DNA of 64,000 nucleotides from Anaerotignum faecicola (GTDB taxonomy: Bacteria > Bacillota > Clostridia > Lachnospirales > Anaerotignaceae), in NCBI GenBank assembly GCA_024460105.1, contig JANFXS010000003.1, positions 372,001 to 436,000 on the forward strand. The letters are read 5' to 3'. A model generated the notes under the pieces. That model saw only the letters and a program-made list of their open reading frames with translations, did not search any database and was not told the DNA's origin. A program made the position numbers and the translations under genes. Below, in pieces: positions 53,903-62,958 of this stretch; the first letter of the stretch is position 1; each line of letters starts with the position of its first letter.

Positions 53903-54654
53903 GTTTCCACCTCAAATCCAATTAATACAACAGAAATGTTGTCTTTTCCGCCGTTTTTATTAGCCTCTGAAATGAGGCGTTTTAAGCTTTCGTTGATATT
54001 TGTATTTTCACTCAAAATTTCAGCAATAGTTTCGTCTTTAACCATTGTTGTAAGTCCATCGGAGCAAATGAGCACATAATCTCCCTCTTTAAGTTCTTCG
54101 ATAAACAAATCTGCCTCTATATCGCCGTTTGTGCCAATCGCCTTTGTAATAATATTCCTTTTTGGGTGGTCTTTGGCTTCTTCTTCAGTCATTCTGCCGT
54201 GTCTTACCATTTCCATAACATACGAATGGTCGCTTGTAACCTGCTTAAATCCGTTTTTCCCAAATATATATGCGCGGCTGTCGCCGATATGCACCACTAT
54301 AAGCCTGCTGCCCTCTATAACGCCGCATGTAAAAGTAGTGCCCATGCCTTCAAGATTTTCCCTGCTTTTAGATCTTTCATATATTTTCTTATTGCTGTAA
54401 GATAACGCCCCTACAAGGCAATCGGCCAAATCGCCGTCTTGCCCGTCATTATAGTTTTCATTTATATATTCCAGGAAATATCCGATAGCCTCCCGGCTTG
54501 CAACTTCTCCTGCATTATGTCCTCCCATTCCGTCGGCAACAATATATAAATTTTTTATTTTGTCGTTACTGCCTGCAATATAAAACGAATCTTCATTATT
54601 CTGCCGTATAAGCCCTCTAACGCTTTCTCCAACAGCCTCCATAAAGGCAGTCAC
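53899..54654 (-). CDS. prpC: PP2C-family Ser/Thr phosphatase (PrpC/Stp1)
   Basis: A 251-aa metal-dependent phosphatase that reverses the kinase's work. Seen: VRGLIRQNNEDSFY, VADGMGGHNAGEVAS, IGDSRAYIFG and DNISVVLI, all metal-binding motifs. It overlaps prkC and rlmN by 4 nt each. Confidence 0.96.
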   Translation of the reverse strand: MTAFMEAVGESVRGLIRQNNEDSFYIAGSNDKIKNLYIVADGMGGHNAGEVASREAIGYFLEYINENYNDGQDGDLADCLVGALSYSNKKIYERSKSRENLEGMGTTFTCGVIEGSRLIVVHIGDSRAYIFGKNGFKQVTSDHSYVMEMVRHGRMTEEEAKDHPKRNIITKAIGTNGDIEADLFIEELKEGDYVLICSDGLTTMVKDETIAEILSENTNINESLKRLISEANKNGGKDNISVVLIGFEVET

Positions 54655-55691
54655 CTCCTGCTTGCCCTGTAACCCTTTCTAAGCTGGCCACACGCGGCAT
54701 TAATATCGCTTCCTAATTTACGTCGGATAGTCGTTTCTATACCCTTTGAATTTAATATTTCAGCAAAATTAAGTATTGTCTGTTCGCTGCTTTTATAAAA
54801 GTTTCTCTCTTCAACGTCGTTTACAGGTATAAGGTTAACATGGCACAGCATATTCCTAAGCCTTCGAGCCAACTGCCCGGCACATTCAGAACTGTCGTTA
54901 ACCCCCTTAATCATCGCATATTCAAAAGTAATCCTTCTTTTTGTTTTGTCGGAATACTCCTTGCACGCAAGCATAAGGCTGTCAAAATCGTATTTTCTTG
55001 AAACGGGCATAATTTCATTCCTAATTTCATCGTTCGGAGCATGCAGTGAAACTGCCAAAGTTATTTGGAGATTCTCTTCCATAAGCATCTGCATTTTGTC
55101 AATTATGCCGCATGTTGAAAGCGTTATATGCCTTTGCCCTATGCCAAGCCCTTTTTCATCATTAATAAGCCTTATAAATTTAATTACATTTTCATAGTTG
55201 TCAAGAGGCTCTCCGCTTCCCATAAGCACAATACTCGACACTCTTTCCCCTATATCGTTTTGTATTTCATAAACCTCGCTCAACATTTCCCCGGCCGAAA
55301 GGTTTCTTTCTACGCCGTCTATTGTGGATGCGCAAAACGAGCATCCCATACGGCATCCCACCTGTGTCGAAACGCACACGGCATTGCCGTAAGAATATTT
55401 CATCAGCACGGCTTCAATAAGTCTGTCATCCTCAAGGGAAAAAAGATACTTCGCCGTTCCGTCTTTTTGCGACACCCTTTTTTCAACAATTTCAATATTT
55501 GAAATTTTATAGTTTTCATTCAGTTTTTCTCTAAGTTTTTTAGAAAGATTTGTCATTTCATCGAATGACTTCACATTTTTATTATGAAGCCAGTCGAAAA
55601 TTTGTTTCGACCTGAACTGAGGCTCTCCCATTTCCTTAACTGCAAAAATAAGTTCCTCTTCCGACATGGATCTCAGATCCGGTTTTCTCAT
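54651..55691 (-). CDS. rlmN: 23S rRNA/tRNA adenine-C2-methyltransferase RlmN
   Basis: A 346-aa radical-SAM methyltransferase for A2503 of 23S rRNA and A37 of some tRNAs. The cluster cysteines are in CRMGCSFCAS. GSGEPLDNYENV, SLHAPND and the C-terminal catalytic Cys region (GSDINAACGQLR) are seen. It follows rsmB by 4 nt. Confidence 0.96.
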   Translation of the reverse strand: MRKPDLRSMSEEELIFAVKEMGEPQFRSKQIFDWLHNKNVKSFDEMTNLSKKLREKLNENYKISNIEIVEKRVSQKDGTAKYLFSLEDDRLIEAVLMKYSYGNAVCVSTQVGCRMGCSFCASTIDGVERNLSAGEMLSEVYEIQNDIGERVSSIVLMGSGEPLDNYENVIKFIRLINDEKGLGIGQRHITLSTCGIIDKMQMLMEENLQITLAVSLHAPNDEIRNEIMPVSRKYDFDSLMLACKEYSDKTKRRITFEYAMIKGVNDSSECAGQLARRLRNMLCHVNLIPVNDVEERNFYKSSEQTILNFAEILNSKGIETTIRRKLGSDINAACGQLRKGYRASRR

Positions 55692-55695
55692 ATTG

Positions 55696-57036
55696 TTACC
55701 CCTTCCTTCTCATACATGATATAAAAAAGCCGTCCGTCCCATGGATATTAGGAAAAAGGCTAACAAATCCATTCACTGCCGTACTGCCGCATACGTCTTT
55801 CGGCAGGGTTCCCGTTAAATCAACAGGTTCAAAACCATAGCTTTCCAAAAACCACATCATGTTTCCTATATTTTCTTTTTTACAGATTGTGCATGTGCTG
55901 TAAACCAAGATCCCGCCCGGTTTAACATACCTCCCGGCCGAGCTTAGTATTTCCCTTTGAAGTTTTACAAGGCCGTCAATATCATTTCCCGTGCGGTTAA
56001 ACCTTATGTCCGCCTTTTTACGCATAAGGCCGAATCCGGAGCACGGCGCGTCTACAAGCACTCTGTCAAACTTATTTTTATCTTCTTCATAAAAAACGGA
56101 CGCGTCTTTTAATTCTGTTTTTATTATGTTTATTCCCATACGTTTTGCAGAGTCCTCAATCAATTCAAGTTTATGTTCATAAATATCTCTTGATGTTATA
56201 CTCCCCTTGTTGTCCATAAGTTCAGCCATAAAAAGGCTTTTTCCTCCCGGAGCCGCACAAATGTCAAGTATATTTTCCCCTGCCTTAGGGTCAAGCGCTA
56301 AAACGGCCAACGCCGAACTTTCGTCCTGTATATGGAAAAGGCCATCTTTAAAACCTTTAAGCGCCGATATATCCCCTGTTCTTGAAATATGCACGGCATC
56401 CGTTAAATATGTGCCTTTTTTAGTATTTACGCCGTTTGATTCAAGCATTTGTTCCAACCGCCTGCCGTCCGTTTTAAGCCTGTTGGCAATAACCGTAATA
56501 TCGGCAGGTTTTCCGTTGGCTTCGCACAGCTCCTTCACAAAATCATACCCAAACTGGCTAATCCACATTCTTACAAGCCATTTTGGATGAGAATATTTAA
56601 TTTCCAAATATTCTGCCGGTTCTTCTTTCTCATCCGGAAAAGATATATGTTCCGGTATATTCCGCAAAACTGCGTTTGTAAATCCCGCCAGTTTTCCAAG
56701 CCCCTTATCCTTAACGAGTTTAACGGCCTCGTCGACAGCGGCTCTTTTCGGAACGTCCATAAATTTGATTTGATAAACGGCGCTCCTCAAAACGGCCAGT
56801 ATCCAAGGTTTCATTTTTTCAGTCTTAACAGACGATACGGCGTTTATAACATAATCCATAAAAAAAATATTTCTAAGAGTACCGTTAACAACTTCGGTAA
56901 CAAACGCCTTATCCGTATCGGACATTGCGCCGTTTTGCCTTAAAGCTTTTTTCAAAGCCATGTTGTTATACATTCCGTCTTTTGTTATATTTACAAGTAT
57001 TTCCGCCGCAACAAAGCGAGGATTGATAACTATCAT
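55696..57036 (-). CDS. rsmB: 16S rRNA (cytosine-967-C5)-methyltransferase
   Basis: A 446-aa methyltransferase. An N-terminal NusB-like domain (about 1-130) is followed by the SAM domain: ILDICAAPGGKSLFMAEL, DAPCSGFGLMRKK and the second catalytic Cys in VYSTCTICKKEN. It is the first gene of rsmB-rlmN-prpC-prkC-rsgA-rpe-thiN. The start ATG 57036 has only a weak ribosome site (AAGGAT). Confidence 0.94.
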   Translation of the reverse strand: MIVINPRFVAAEILVNITKDGMYNNMALKKALRQNGAMSDTDKAFVTEVVNGTLRNIFFMDYVINAVSSVKTEKMKPWILAVLRSAVYQIKFMDVPKRAAVDEAVKLVKDKGLGKLAGFTNAVLRNIPEHISFPDEKEEPAEYLEIKYSHPKWLVRMWISQFGYDFVKELCEANGKPADITVIANRLKTDGRRLEQMLESNGVNTKKGTYLTDAVHISRTGDISALKGFKDGLFHIQDESSALAVLALDPKAGENILDICAAPGGKSLFMAELMDNKGSITSRDIYEHKLELIEDSAKRMGINIIKTELKDASVFYEEDKNKFDRVLVDAPCSGFGLMRKKADIRFNRTGNDIDGLVKLQREILSSAGRYVKPGGILVYSTCTICKKENIGNMMWFLESYGFEPVDLTGTLPKDVCGSTAVNGFVSLFPNIHGTDGFFISCMRRKG

Positions 57037-57158
57037 AAATTTATCCTTTCGGTAAAATGCTTATTAAATTCCTAATGATATATTTTACCCTATTTATACA
57101 ACAACCGCAAACCTTTTTGGACAATATTAAAACTTTTTTTACAAATTTAATTTTTACT

Positions 57159-57737
57159 TTAAAATTGCCAATCAATAACCATGCTTTTTAAATTTTCGCC
57201 AAGTTTTTTCAAATACCGTTCGTCGCACGAAAAAACATCGGCTCCCCTGTCGTCATACAGAAAAAATACATTTTCCGTACTGCTTTCAATTATATATACG
57301 GCGCTGCTGAAACAAGCCCTGCCGCCGCTTATATCGGAAAGTATAATCTTTTTAAAAATCTTTTCTGCATCTATACTGTCCGTTCTCCATATATGCCTAC
57401 GCGCTTTATATTTTTCTCCGTCGTCTTCCCACAAAAAGCTGTTTGAATAGTAACTTTTTATTTTTATGCATTTTTCCAAAAATAATATTTCTTCGGCACA
57501 TCCGCCGCCATATATGTCCTCATATAAAATTACAAGTTCTTCGGAAAAACCACATTCATTCCAGATGTCAAGAGACGCTTCAACACACTTATTCACATAT
57601 TCTTTTCTTAACATCGGCTCTTGTCCTTTATTAAAATTAAAATCATAATATGGGCTTTCTCTGCATAATTCAAACGAAACAGTTTTTTTCATTTTACTGC
57701 AATAAGAATTAAATAAGCATTTTGTATTAAAATCCAT
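57159..57737 (-). CDS. DUF3885-like protein of unknown function
   Basis: A 192-aa cytoplasmic protein. The C-terminal part FFLYDDRGADVFSCDERYLKKL resembles DUF3885. The middle has IYGGGCAEEILFLEKCIKI and a Trp/Arg-rich patch (KARRHIWRTDS). Function is unknown. The frame is open to 57764, but AGGAGG fits ATG 57737. The ribosome site directly follows the terminator stem of the symporter gene. Confidence 0.6.
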   Translation of the reverse strand: MDFNTKCLFNSYCSKMKKTVSFELCRESPYYDFNFNKGQEPMLRKEYVNKCVEASLDIWNECGFSEELVILYEDIYGGGCAEEILFLEKCIKIKSYYSNSFLWEDDGEKYKARRHIWRTDSIDAEKIFKKIILSDISGGRACFSSAVYIIESSTENVFFLYDDRGADVFSCDERYLKKLGENLKSMVIDWQF

Positions 57738-57747
57738 TTTTCCTCCT

Positions 57748-57780
57748 AAAAAGCACAGGAGCAAACGCGCCCCTGTGCTT
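57748..57780 (-). terminator. Terminator of the alanine/glycine symporter gene
   Basis: AAGCACAGG (57751-57759) pairs with CCTGTGCTT (57772-57780). On the minus strand CTTTTTAGGAGG follows, so its T-run runs into the next gene's ribosome site. Confidence 0.8.
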
Positions 57781-57830
57781 CAAAATTATCCTGCCGCATT
57801 TGACGGCAAACCGCGGCCTATATTCTTTAC

Positions 57831-59318
57831 TTAATGTTCCAAGCCTTTTCTTATAGATTCTTCCCTGTTTTTTATATCTATATTGTCTTCATAGAAAACA
57901 TGGAAATCAGGATCAACCTTGCCAATCCCAAAATAACGCGCTTTATAATCTTTGAAAATCTCCCAGAATTTCTTTCTAAGTATAACAAGCGCAATCAGAT
58001 TTGTAAATACCGGCACTGCCAAAACGCAGCTTACAAGCGACCAAAAAAGGTCAGCGTCATTACCGCTCATCGTTATATATCCAACTATGATTATGTTCAT
58101 ACAGGGAAATAAAACCTTAAATACCTGAATAATATTATCCCTTAAAACAGTCTTTTTCCTAAGAAGGTGGCGTATAACTGCAACATAATATGTATACCAT
58201 CCGGCTGTTGTCGTAAGCCCAAAGAGAACTGCCATAATTCCCATAAAAATCCTGCCGAACATACCATATGAAGTTTCAAAAGCCGTCATTGTAAGCGTGG
58301 CGCCTGTTTCGCCGTTTGACCAAACTCCGGTACATAATATCGCTATTGCCGTGACCGAACATACAATTATCGTATCCACAAAAACCTCAAAGGCACCCCA
58401 AAGACCCTGGCGCATCGGATGTACAGTATTTGCAGAGCTGTGTATCAAAGGCGACGAGCCCTGTCCTGCCTCATTTGAATTGATAGAACGGTTTAATCCC
58501 GAACGCAGCGCCGTTGTAACCGTTGCGCCGACAAATCCTCCCGCGGCGGCAGTTCCCGTAAAAGCATCCTTAAATATCATTTGTATTACTGAAGGCACAT
58601 TTTGAATATTTAATATGACAATAATGATTCCGCCCAGAAGGTAAACAACACACATGATAGGGACAATAATCGTCGCGAATTTCGCAATACGCGGAGTGCC
58701 TTTCCATACTACATAGAGTATTATTATAGTATAAACTACAGTTGTCGCCATCATAGGTATTTTAAAGGAATTGTTAAGCATTTCCGAAATGGTATATGCC
58801 TGCGAGCCTTGAATAAACTGAAGTATAAATCCTACGCAAAACGCCGCTCCCAGTACATATCCGAATTTAATTCCCATTTCGCGCCCTATGCCTTTTTCCA
58901 TATATTCCATAGGCCCGCCGTAGTATTCGCCTTTTTCATCCTGTGAACGATAATAACATCCAAGAGAAGTTTCTACCAATTTAACCATCATGCCGAAGAA
59001 GGCCCAAATCCACAGCCAGAATATTGCTCCCGGACCTCCCACCGCTATAGCTGAAGCGACGCCTGAAATATTACCCGCTCCTACGCATCCGCCTATAGCT
59101 ATGCACACGGCTTCAAACGGGGAAATGCTTCCGTCTTTTTTCGCATTTGATTCATTATTTCTGATGCTTCCCGCCGTATACTTGAGTATATGCCCAAATT
59201 TTACAAAGGGGAAAAAACCTGATCTAACGGTAAAGTAGAAGCCTACAAGCATTACAAAGATAATAAAAGGCAATCCCCAAAAAATACTTTCCAGCTTAAA
59301 TATAAAATCTGCAATCAT
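57831..59318 (-). CDS. Sodium:alanine/glycine symporter, AGCS family
   Basis: A 495-aa transporter with about eleven hydrophobic segments. Family signatures: GGCVGAGNISGVASAIAVGG, GGPMEYMEKGIG and RSGLNRSINSNEAGQGSSP. It would import alanine or glycine with sodium. The frame is open to 59339, but GGAGGGG fits ATG 59318. I see no glycine riboswitch in its upstream spacer. The spacer 59319-60073 is AT-rich with nothing I can support. Confidence 0.92.
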   Translation of the reverse strand: MIADFIFKLESIFWGLPFIIFVMLVGFYFTVRSGFFPFVKFGHILKYTAGSIRNNESNAKKDGSISPFEAVCIAIGGCVGAGNISGVASAIAVGGPGAIFWLWIWAFFGMMVKLVETSLGCYYRSQDEKGEYYGGPMEYMEKGIGREMGIKFGYVLGAAFCVGFILQFIQGSQAYTISEMLNNSFKIPMMATTVVYTIIILYVVWKGTPRIAKFATIIVPIMCVVYLLGGIIIVILNIQNVPSVIQMIFKDAFTGTAAAGGFVGATVTTALRSGLNRSINSNEAGQGSSPLIHSSANTVHPMRQGLWGAFEVFVDTIIVCSVTAIAILCTGVWSNGETGATLTMTAFETSYGMFGRIFMGIMAVLFGLTTTAGWYTYYVAVIRHLLRKKTVLRDNIIQVFKVLFPCMNIIIVGYITMSGNDADLFWSLVSCVLAVPVFTNLIALVILRKKFWEIFKDYKARYFGIGKVDPDFHVFYEDNIDIKNREESIRKGLEH

Positions 59319-60073
59319 AAATACCCCTCCTGTCAGCATAAAATAAATTCTGCTTCAAATATAAAACCCGAATTAATTTTTAACTCCCTTTTTTATATCA
59401 CCTCATTTTTGATCAGTTTACCATATGATATTAACAGACTCTAGCGTTTATAATAACATATTATATAATTTTTTCTTTAAAATTATATTTTTTTATATTT
59501 TATATATAATACAATTCGTATATATGCTAAATTTAATTAGATATTATTAACATTAAAACGATATTAAGAAGCGCCGTCAGTGCAAAAAGCCGATTTTGAT
59601 AATAAATCAACCATGCGTAATGACCGAACGCAAAATTATATGTAAAATGCAGCCGGTTAAATGTCATTTTCCCCAACATTCTTTTGAAACATTAAGTCAA
59701 CCATATTTGTTCTCTTATTTTCATTTATCGGTATTTACAAATCAGTACTTCTCATTCATTTCATTTTGTGTCCCCTCTTAATATCTTTTAGAATCATATG
59801 CGCGCTCATTTTTTTAAATCCAATTCCTACTTACACCAAACATGTTTGTTAATCTAATGTTAAACGCTATTGTAACTATACAGTCAATTATAAGATCATA
59901 TAAACCCGTCTCAAGAACAAAAATTTTACATTTTTGTTCCTGCCAACAAATCTTTATTGTGAATTATTTACTATAAAATTTTATATTCAATATAATGCAG
60001 ACCATTTTCTTGTATATATTAGCCAGTTATATTTTTCAAATTTGTATATCTATATGATATTTAGTTTTACATT

Positions 60074-60336
60074 AGCTTCGGTTTACAATGGCACACACTC
60101 CTCACAAGGAAAATTTTCCACATTTCGGCGTTGCATATGCTTGCCGCAGGAGCCACTGTGCCTTGAACTTCAAAAAATTTTTTCCTTGTAAGGTCGGAGA
60201 GTTTTAACGGGCGTTAGCGGCGCAATAGCTGTGTTAAAGCCGCTTGCCGTAACAACCGCTACGCCTACTCGTCTTTACCTTGCTCTTACTCCGCTAACGC
60301 CCGTTAAAACCGTGTGCGCTCTTGTAAACTGAAGAT
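60074..60336. repeat. Dispersed repeat, copy B, with an internal 110-bp core
   Basis: A 263-bp non-coding repeat related to the one at 41888-42164. It opens AGCTTCGGTTTACA and closes TGTAAACTGAAG. The core 60201-60310 is bounded by GTTTTAACGGGCGTTAGCGG and its exact inverse. Relative to copy A, the core is in the same orientation on the plus strand but the arms are swapped: here the long arm is on the left. Confidence 0.75.
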
Positions 60337-60347
60337 GCGCAATGCAC

Positions 60348-60381
60348 AAAAAAACCGGGATCGTATCAAACCGATCCCGGT
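60348..60381 (-). terminator. Terminator of the YugP-type peptidase gene
   Basis: ACCGGGATCG pairs with CGATCCCGGT around an 8-nt loop. The minus strand reads on TTTTTTTGTG. Confidence 0.9.
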
Positions 60382-60439
60382 AAATCCATATATTGTTTAA
60401 ATATATACTATTATTATCCACGTTAATCAGAAAACAATA

Positions 60440-61147
60440 CTAATCGTCCCTTCTTCCAAACAGAAGCACAAGTCTTAAAAGGTTGGCAATAGCAACTGCC
60501 GCACTGGCAACATATGTCAACGCCGCCGCACTTAAAACTTTCTTAACCGGCTCAAGCTCGCTGCCGGAAAGTATCCCGTTATCGCCAAGCATCGCAACTG
60601 CCCTTCTTGAAGCATTAAATTCTACGGGCAGCGTTACAAGGGCAAAAACAACGGCAACGGCAAAAAGTACAATTCCAAACTGAACAAGCGCATATCCCAT
60701 ACCGGAACCTGCCTGCGAGCCAAGAAGTATGCCTATTATAATCATAGGCATGGCCATTCTCGAACTTATATTTGTTAACGGCACAAGCGCGCTTCTAAGC
60801 CCCAAAGGAGCATATCCAACCGCATGCTGTACTGCATGGCCCGTTTCATGCGCCGCAACGCCTATAGCGGCGAGGGATGTTGATCCGTATACCGAATCCG
60901 AAAGCCTGAGAACCTTTTTGCCGGGATCATAATGGTCGGTTAAATTTCCTCCTACACGTTCAATCCTTACGTCATAAATGCCGGCTATATTTAAAAGCCT
61001 CTGCGCCGCTTCCGCTCCTGTCATGCCATATGAATTTCTTACATTTGAATATTTCCTGAAAGTGCTCTGAACTTTCGACTGTGCATACAAAGCAAGCAGC
61101 ATCGCCGGTATAAGTATATAAATATACTGGAAATTAAAATAAAACAT
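60440..61147 (-). CDS. Membrane zinc metallopeptidase of the YugP/DUF2268-like family
   Basis: A 235-aa membrane protein: one N-terminal helix, a zinc site in AAHETGHAVQHAVG (HExxH), then three hydrophobic segments. It matches Bacillus YugP. The frame is open to 61174, but AGGAGG fits ATG 61147. It lies 75 nt past fmt, probably in the same run from priA. Confidence 0.88.
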   Translation of the reverse strand: MFYFNFQYIYILIPAMLLALYAQSKVQSTFRKYSNVRNSYGMTGAEAAQRLLNIAGIYDVRIERVGGNLTDHYDPGKKVLRLSDSVYGSTSLAAIGVAAHETGHAVQHAVGYAPLGLRSALVPLTNISSRMAMPMIIIGILLGSQAGSGMGYALVQFGIVLFAVAVVFALVTLPVEFNASRRAVAMLGDNGILSGSELEPVKKVLSAAALTYVASAAVAIANLLRLVLLFGRRDD

Positions 61148-61222
61148 ACAAATTCCTCCTAATAAATATTGCATCTATACAATCTATACATTATTTACGT
61201 TTACATACTGATTTTGTCTGTT

Positions 61223-62152
61223 TTATTTTAAAACTATACCTGTTTCTATTTTATGCCCCCGCATATATGCGTCGGCGCCCATTGCCTTGCCTCCTTTTGC
61301 CTGAATAACGGAAACCAAAACGGAGCCGCTTCCTGTTTTAACAATAAATCCCTTTTTGGCAATTTCCATTATTTCACCGCAAACACCGTCTGCATACTGT
61401 TTGCCCAGATCCTCGACTTTCCAGATCTTAAACATTTCGTCATTATAATAGGAATATGCCCCCGGCTGAGGCGACAGCCCGCGAATAAGGCAGTCTATTT
61501 CACCTGAACTTCGGCTCCAGTCTATATGCCCCGTTTCCTTTTCAATCATCGGGGCGTAGGTTGATAAAGCGTCATCCTGTTTTATCTTCACAGCTGTGCC
61601 TTTTTCAATATCCGACATTGTCTTTATAAGAAGCTCCGCCCCCACCAATGCCATTTTTTCAGTAAGCGTGCCGTATGTGTCGTTCTTTAAAATTTCAATT
61701 TCTTCGCTGCTTATTATATCGCCGTTGTCAATTCCTTTTGCCATCTGCATTATAGTAACTCCGGTTTTTCTGCATCCGTCGATAATCGACCATTGGATAG
61801 GCCCGGCTCCCCTGTATTTCGGAAGTATGGAACCGTGCACGTTTATGCTTCCGTGCTTTGGCATAAAAAGAACTTCCTCTGTTAAAATCTGTCCGTATGC
61901 AACGACAACAAATATGTCTGCATTAAATCTTCTCAGTCTTTCAATAAATTCCGGATCTTTTGCGCTTTGCGGCTGTAAAACTTCCAGGCCATGTTCAAGG
62001 GCTTTCTCTTTCACAGGTGAAAAAAACACTTTTTTGCCCCTTCCTTTCGGCTTATCAGGCTGGGTTACAACAGCGCATATTTCATGGTTTTCAATTAAAG
62101 CTTCAAGGGATTTAACTGCAAAATCGGGTGTTCCCATAAACAAAACTTTCAT
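61223..62152 (-). CDS. fmt: Methionyl-tRNA formyltransferase
   Basis: A 309-aa enzyme that formylates initiator Met-tRNA. Seen: VLFMGTPDFAVKSL, HGSILPKYRGAGPIQW (catalytic region) and TGVTIMQMAKGIDNGDI. It follows def by 5 nt, the usual pairing. Confidence 0.97.
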   Translation of the reverse strand: MKVLFMGTPDFAVKSLEALIENHEICAVVTQPDKPKGRGKKVFFSPVKEKALEHGLEVLQPQSAKDPEFIERLRRFNADIFVVVAYGQILTEEVLFMPKHGSINVHGSILPKYRGAGPIQWSIIDGCRKTGVTIMQMAKGIDNGDIISSEEIEILKNDTYGTLTEKMALVGAELLIKTMSDIEKGTAVKIKQDDALSTYAPMIEKETGHIDWSRSSGEIDCLIRGLSPQPGAYSYYNDEMFKIWKVEDLGKQYADGVCGEIMEIAKKGFIVKTGSGSVLVSVIQAKGGKAMGADAYMRGHKIETGIVLK

Positions 62153-62157
62153 ATATT

Positions 62158-62613
62158 TTACTCCTCACCTTCGTCAGGCAACGCCAAGTCAAAGTATAAT
62201 ATGCCGTCAAGATGATCCGTTTCATGGCATATCGCACGCGCTAAAAGATCTGTTCCGACAATAGTAAATTCCTGGCCAAGCCTGTTTAAAGCTTTGGCTT
62301 TAACTTTTTTCGGCCTGTCTACAAGCGCGCTTTCGCCCGGAACGCTCAGGCAAGCTTCATACTCAACCATAGAACCTTCTTTCTCTATAATTTCGGGGTT
62401 AATCATTTCAATCAGCCCTTCGCCTACGTCTATAACAACGATCCTTTTAAGTACGCCGACCTGAGGAGCTGCAAGCCCAACGCCGTTTGCATCGTACATT
62501 GTTTCCGCCATATCGTCAAGAAGCTGTATAATGGAAGGCGTAATCTCTTTAACTTCCTTGCACTTTTTCCTAAGTATTTCATCCGTTTTTAACCTGATAT
62601 TTCTTTTTGCCAT
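62158..62613 (-). CDS. def: Peptide deformylase
   Basis: A 151-aa metalloenzyme that removes the formyl group from new proteins. Motifs seen: GVGLAAPQVG, EACLSVPG and the metal site CHETDHLDG (HExxH variant HETDH). It lies between priA and fmt. Confidence 0.97.
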   Translation of the reverse strand: MAKRNIRLKTDEILRKKCKEVKEITPSIIQLLDDMAETMYDANGVGLAAPQVGVLKRIVVIDVGEGLIEMINPEIIEKEGSMVEYEACLSVPGESALVDRPKKVKAKALNRLGQEFTIVGTDLLARAICHETDHLDGILYFDLALPDEGEE

Positions 62614-62732
62614 ATTATCCTCCTAATAAACAGTATTTATGCCATGCCAAAAACCTGCCTGTATTCCCGCAAAACTGCATGAAATATATGCCCAACCCGC
62701 TATTTGGCCGCTTCAACACGCATGGCTGCGAC

Positions 62733-62932
62733 AGCCTTCGATTTACAGGAAAACGCAGGCCTCCCGTCACGCCGCATATCCGGCTGACAATCTCAAACAA
62801 AAGTATAATGCGGTTTAAACATGAAAATTTCTTGGTTAATCATACATGCGGTATACATAAATAAGTTGAACACACTTATACGCCAAAAATTATAAACGGT
62901 TTAATCCTGTATTTCCCTGTAAACCGAAGGCA
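62733..62932. repeat. 200-bp segment with inverted ends like the dispersed repeat
   Basis: GCCTTCGATTTACAGG at the left and CCCTGTAAACCGAAGGC at the right form an imperfect inverted pair. These ends resemble those of copies A and B, but the interior does not match them. It fills the 62614-62958 spacer between def and priA. Confidence 0.4.
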
Positions 62933-62958
62933 ACTTTATTTTATAACAAATTTAAATA

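Noticed and set aside
59319-60073. Glycine riboswitch upstream of the alanine/glycine symporter
   Set aside because: Looked for the paired aptamer pattern on the minus strand; no GC-rich conserved parts are present.
59596-60191. Short frames in the spacer before the symporter gene
   Set aside because: Low-complexity AT-rich composition; one runs into repeat copy B; no ribosome sites.
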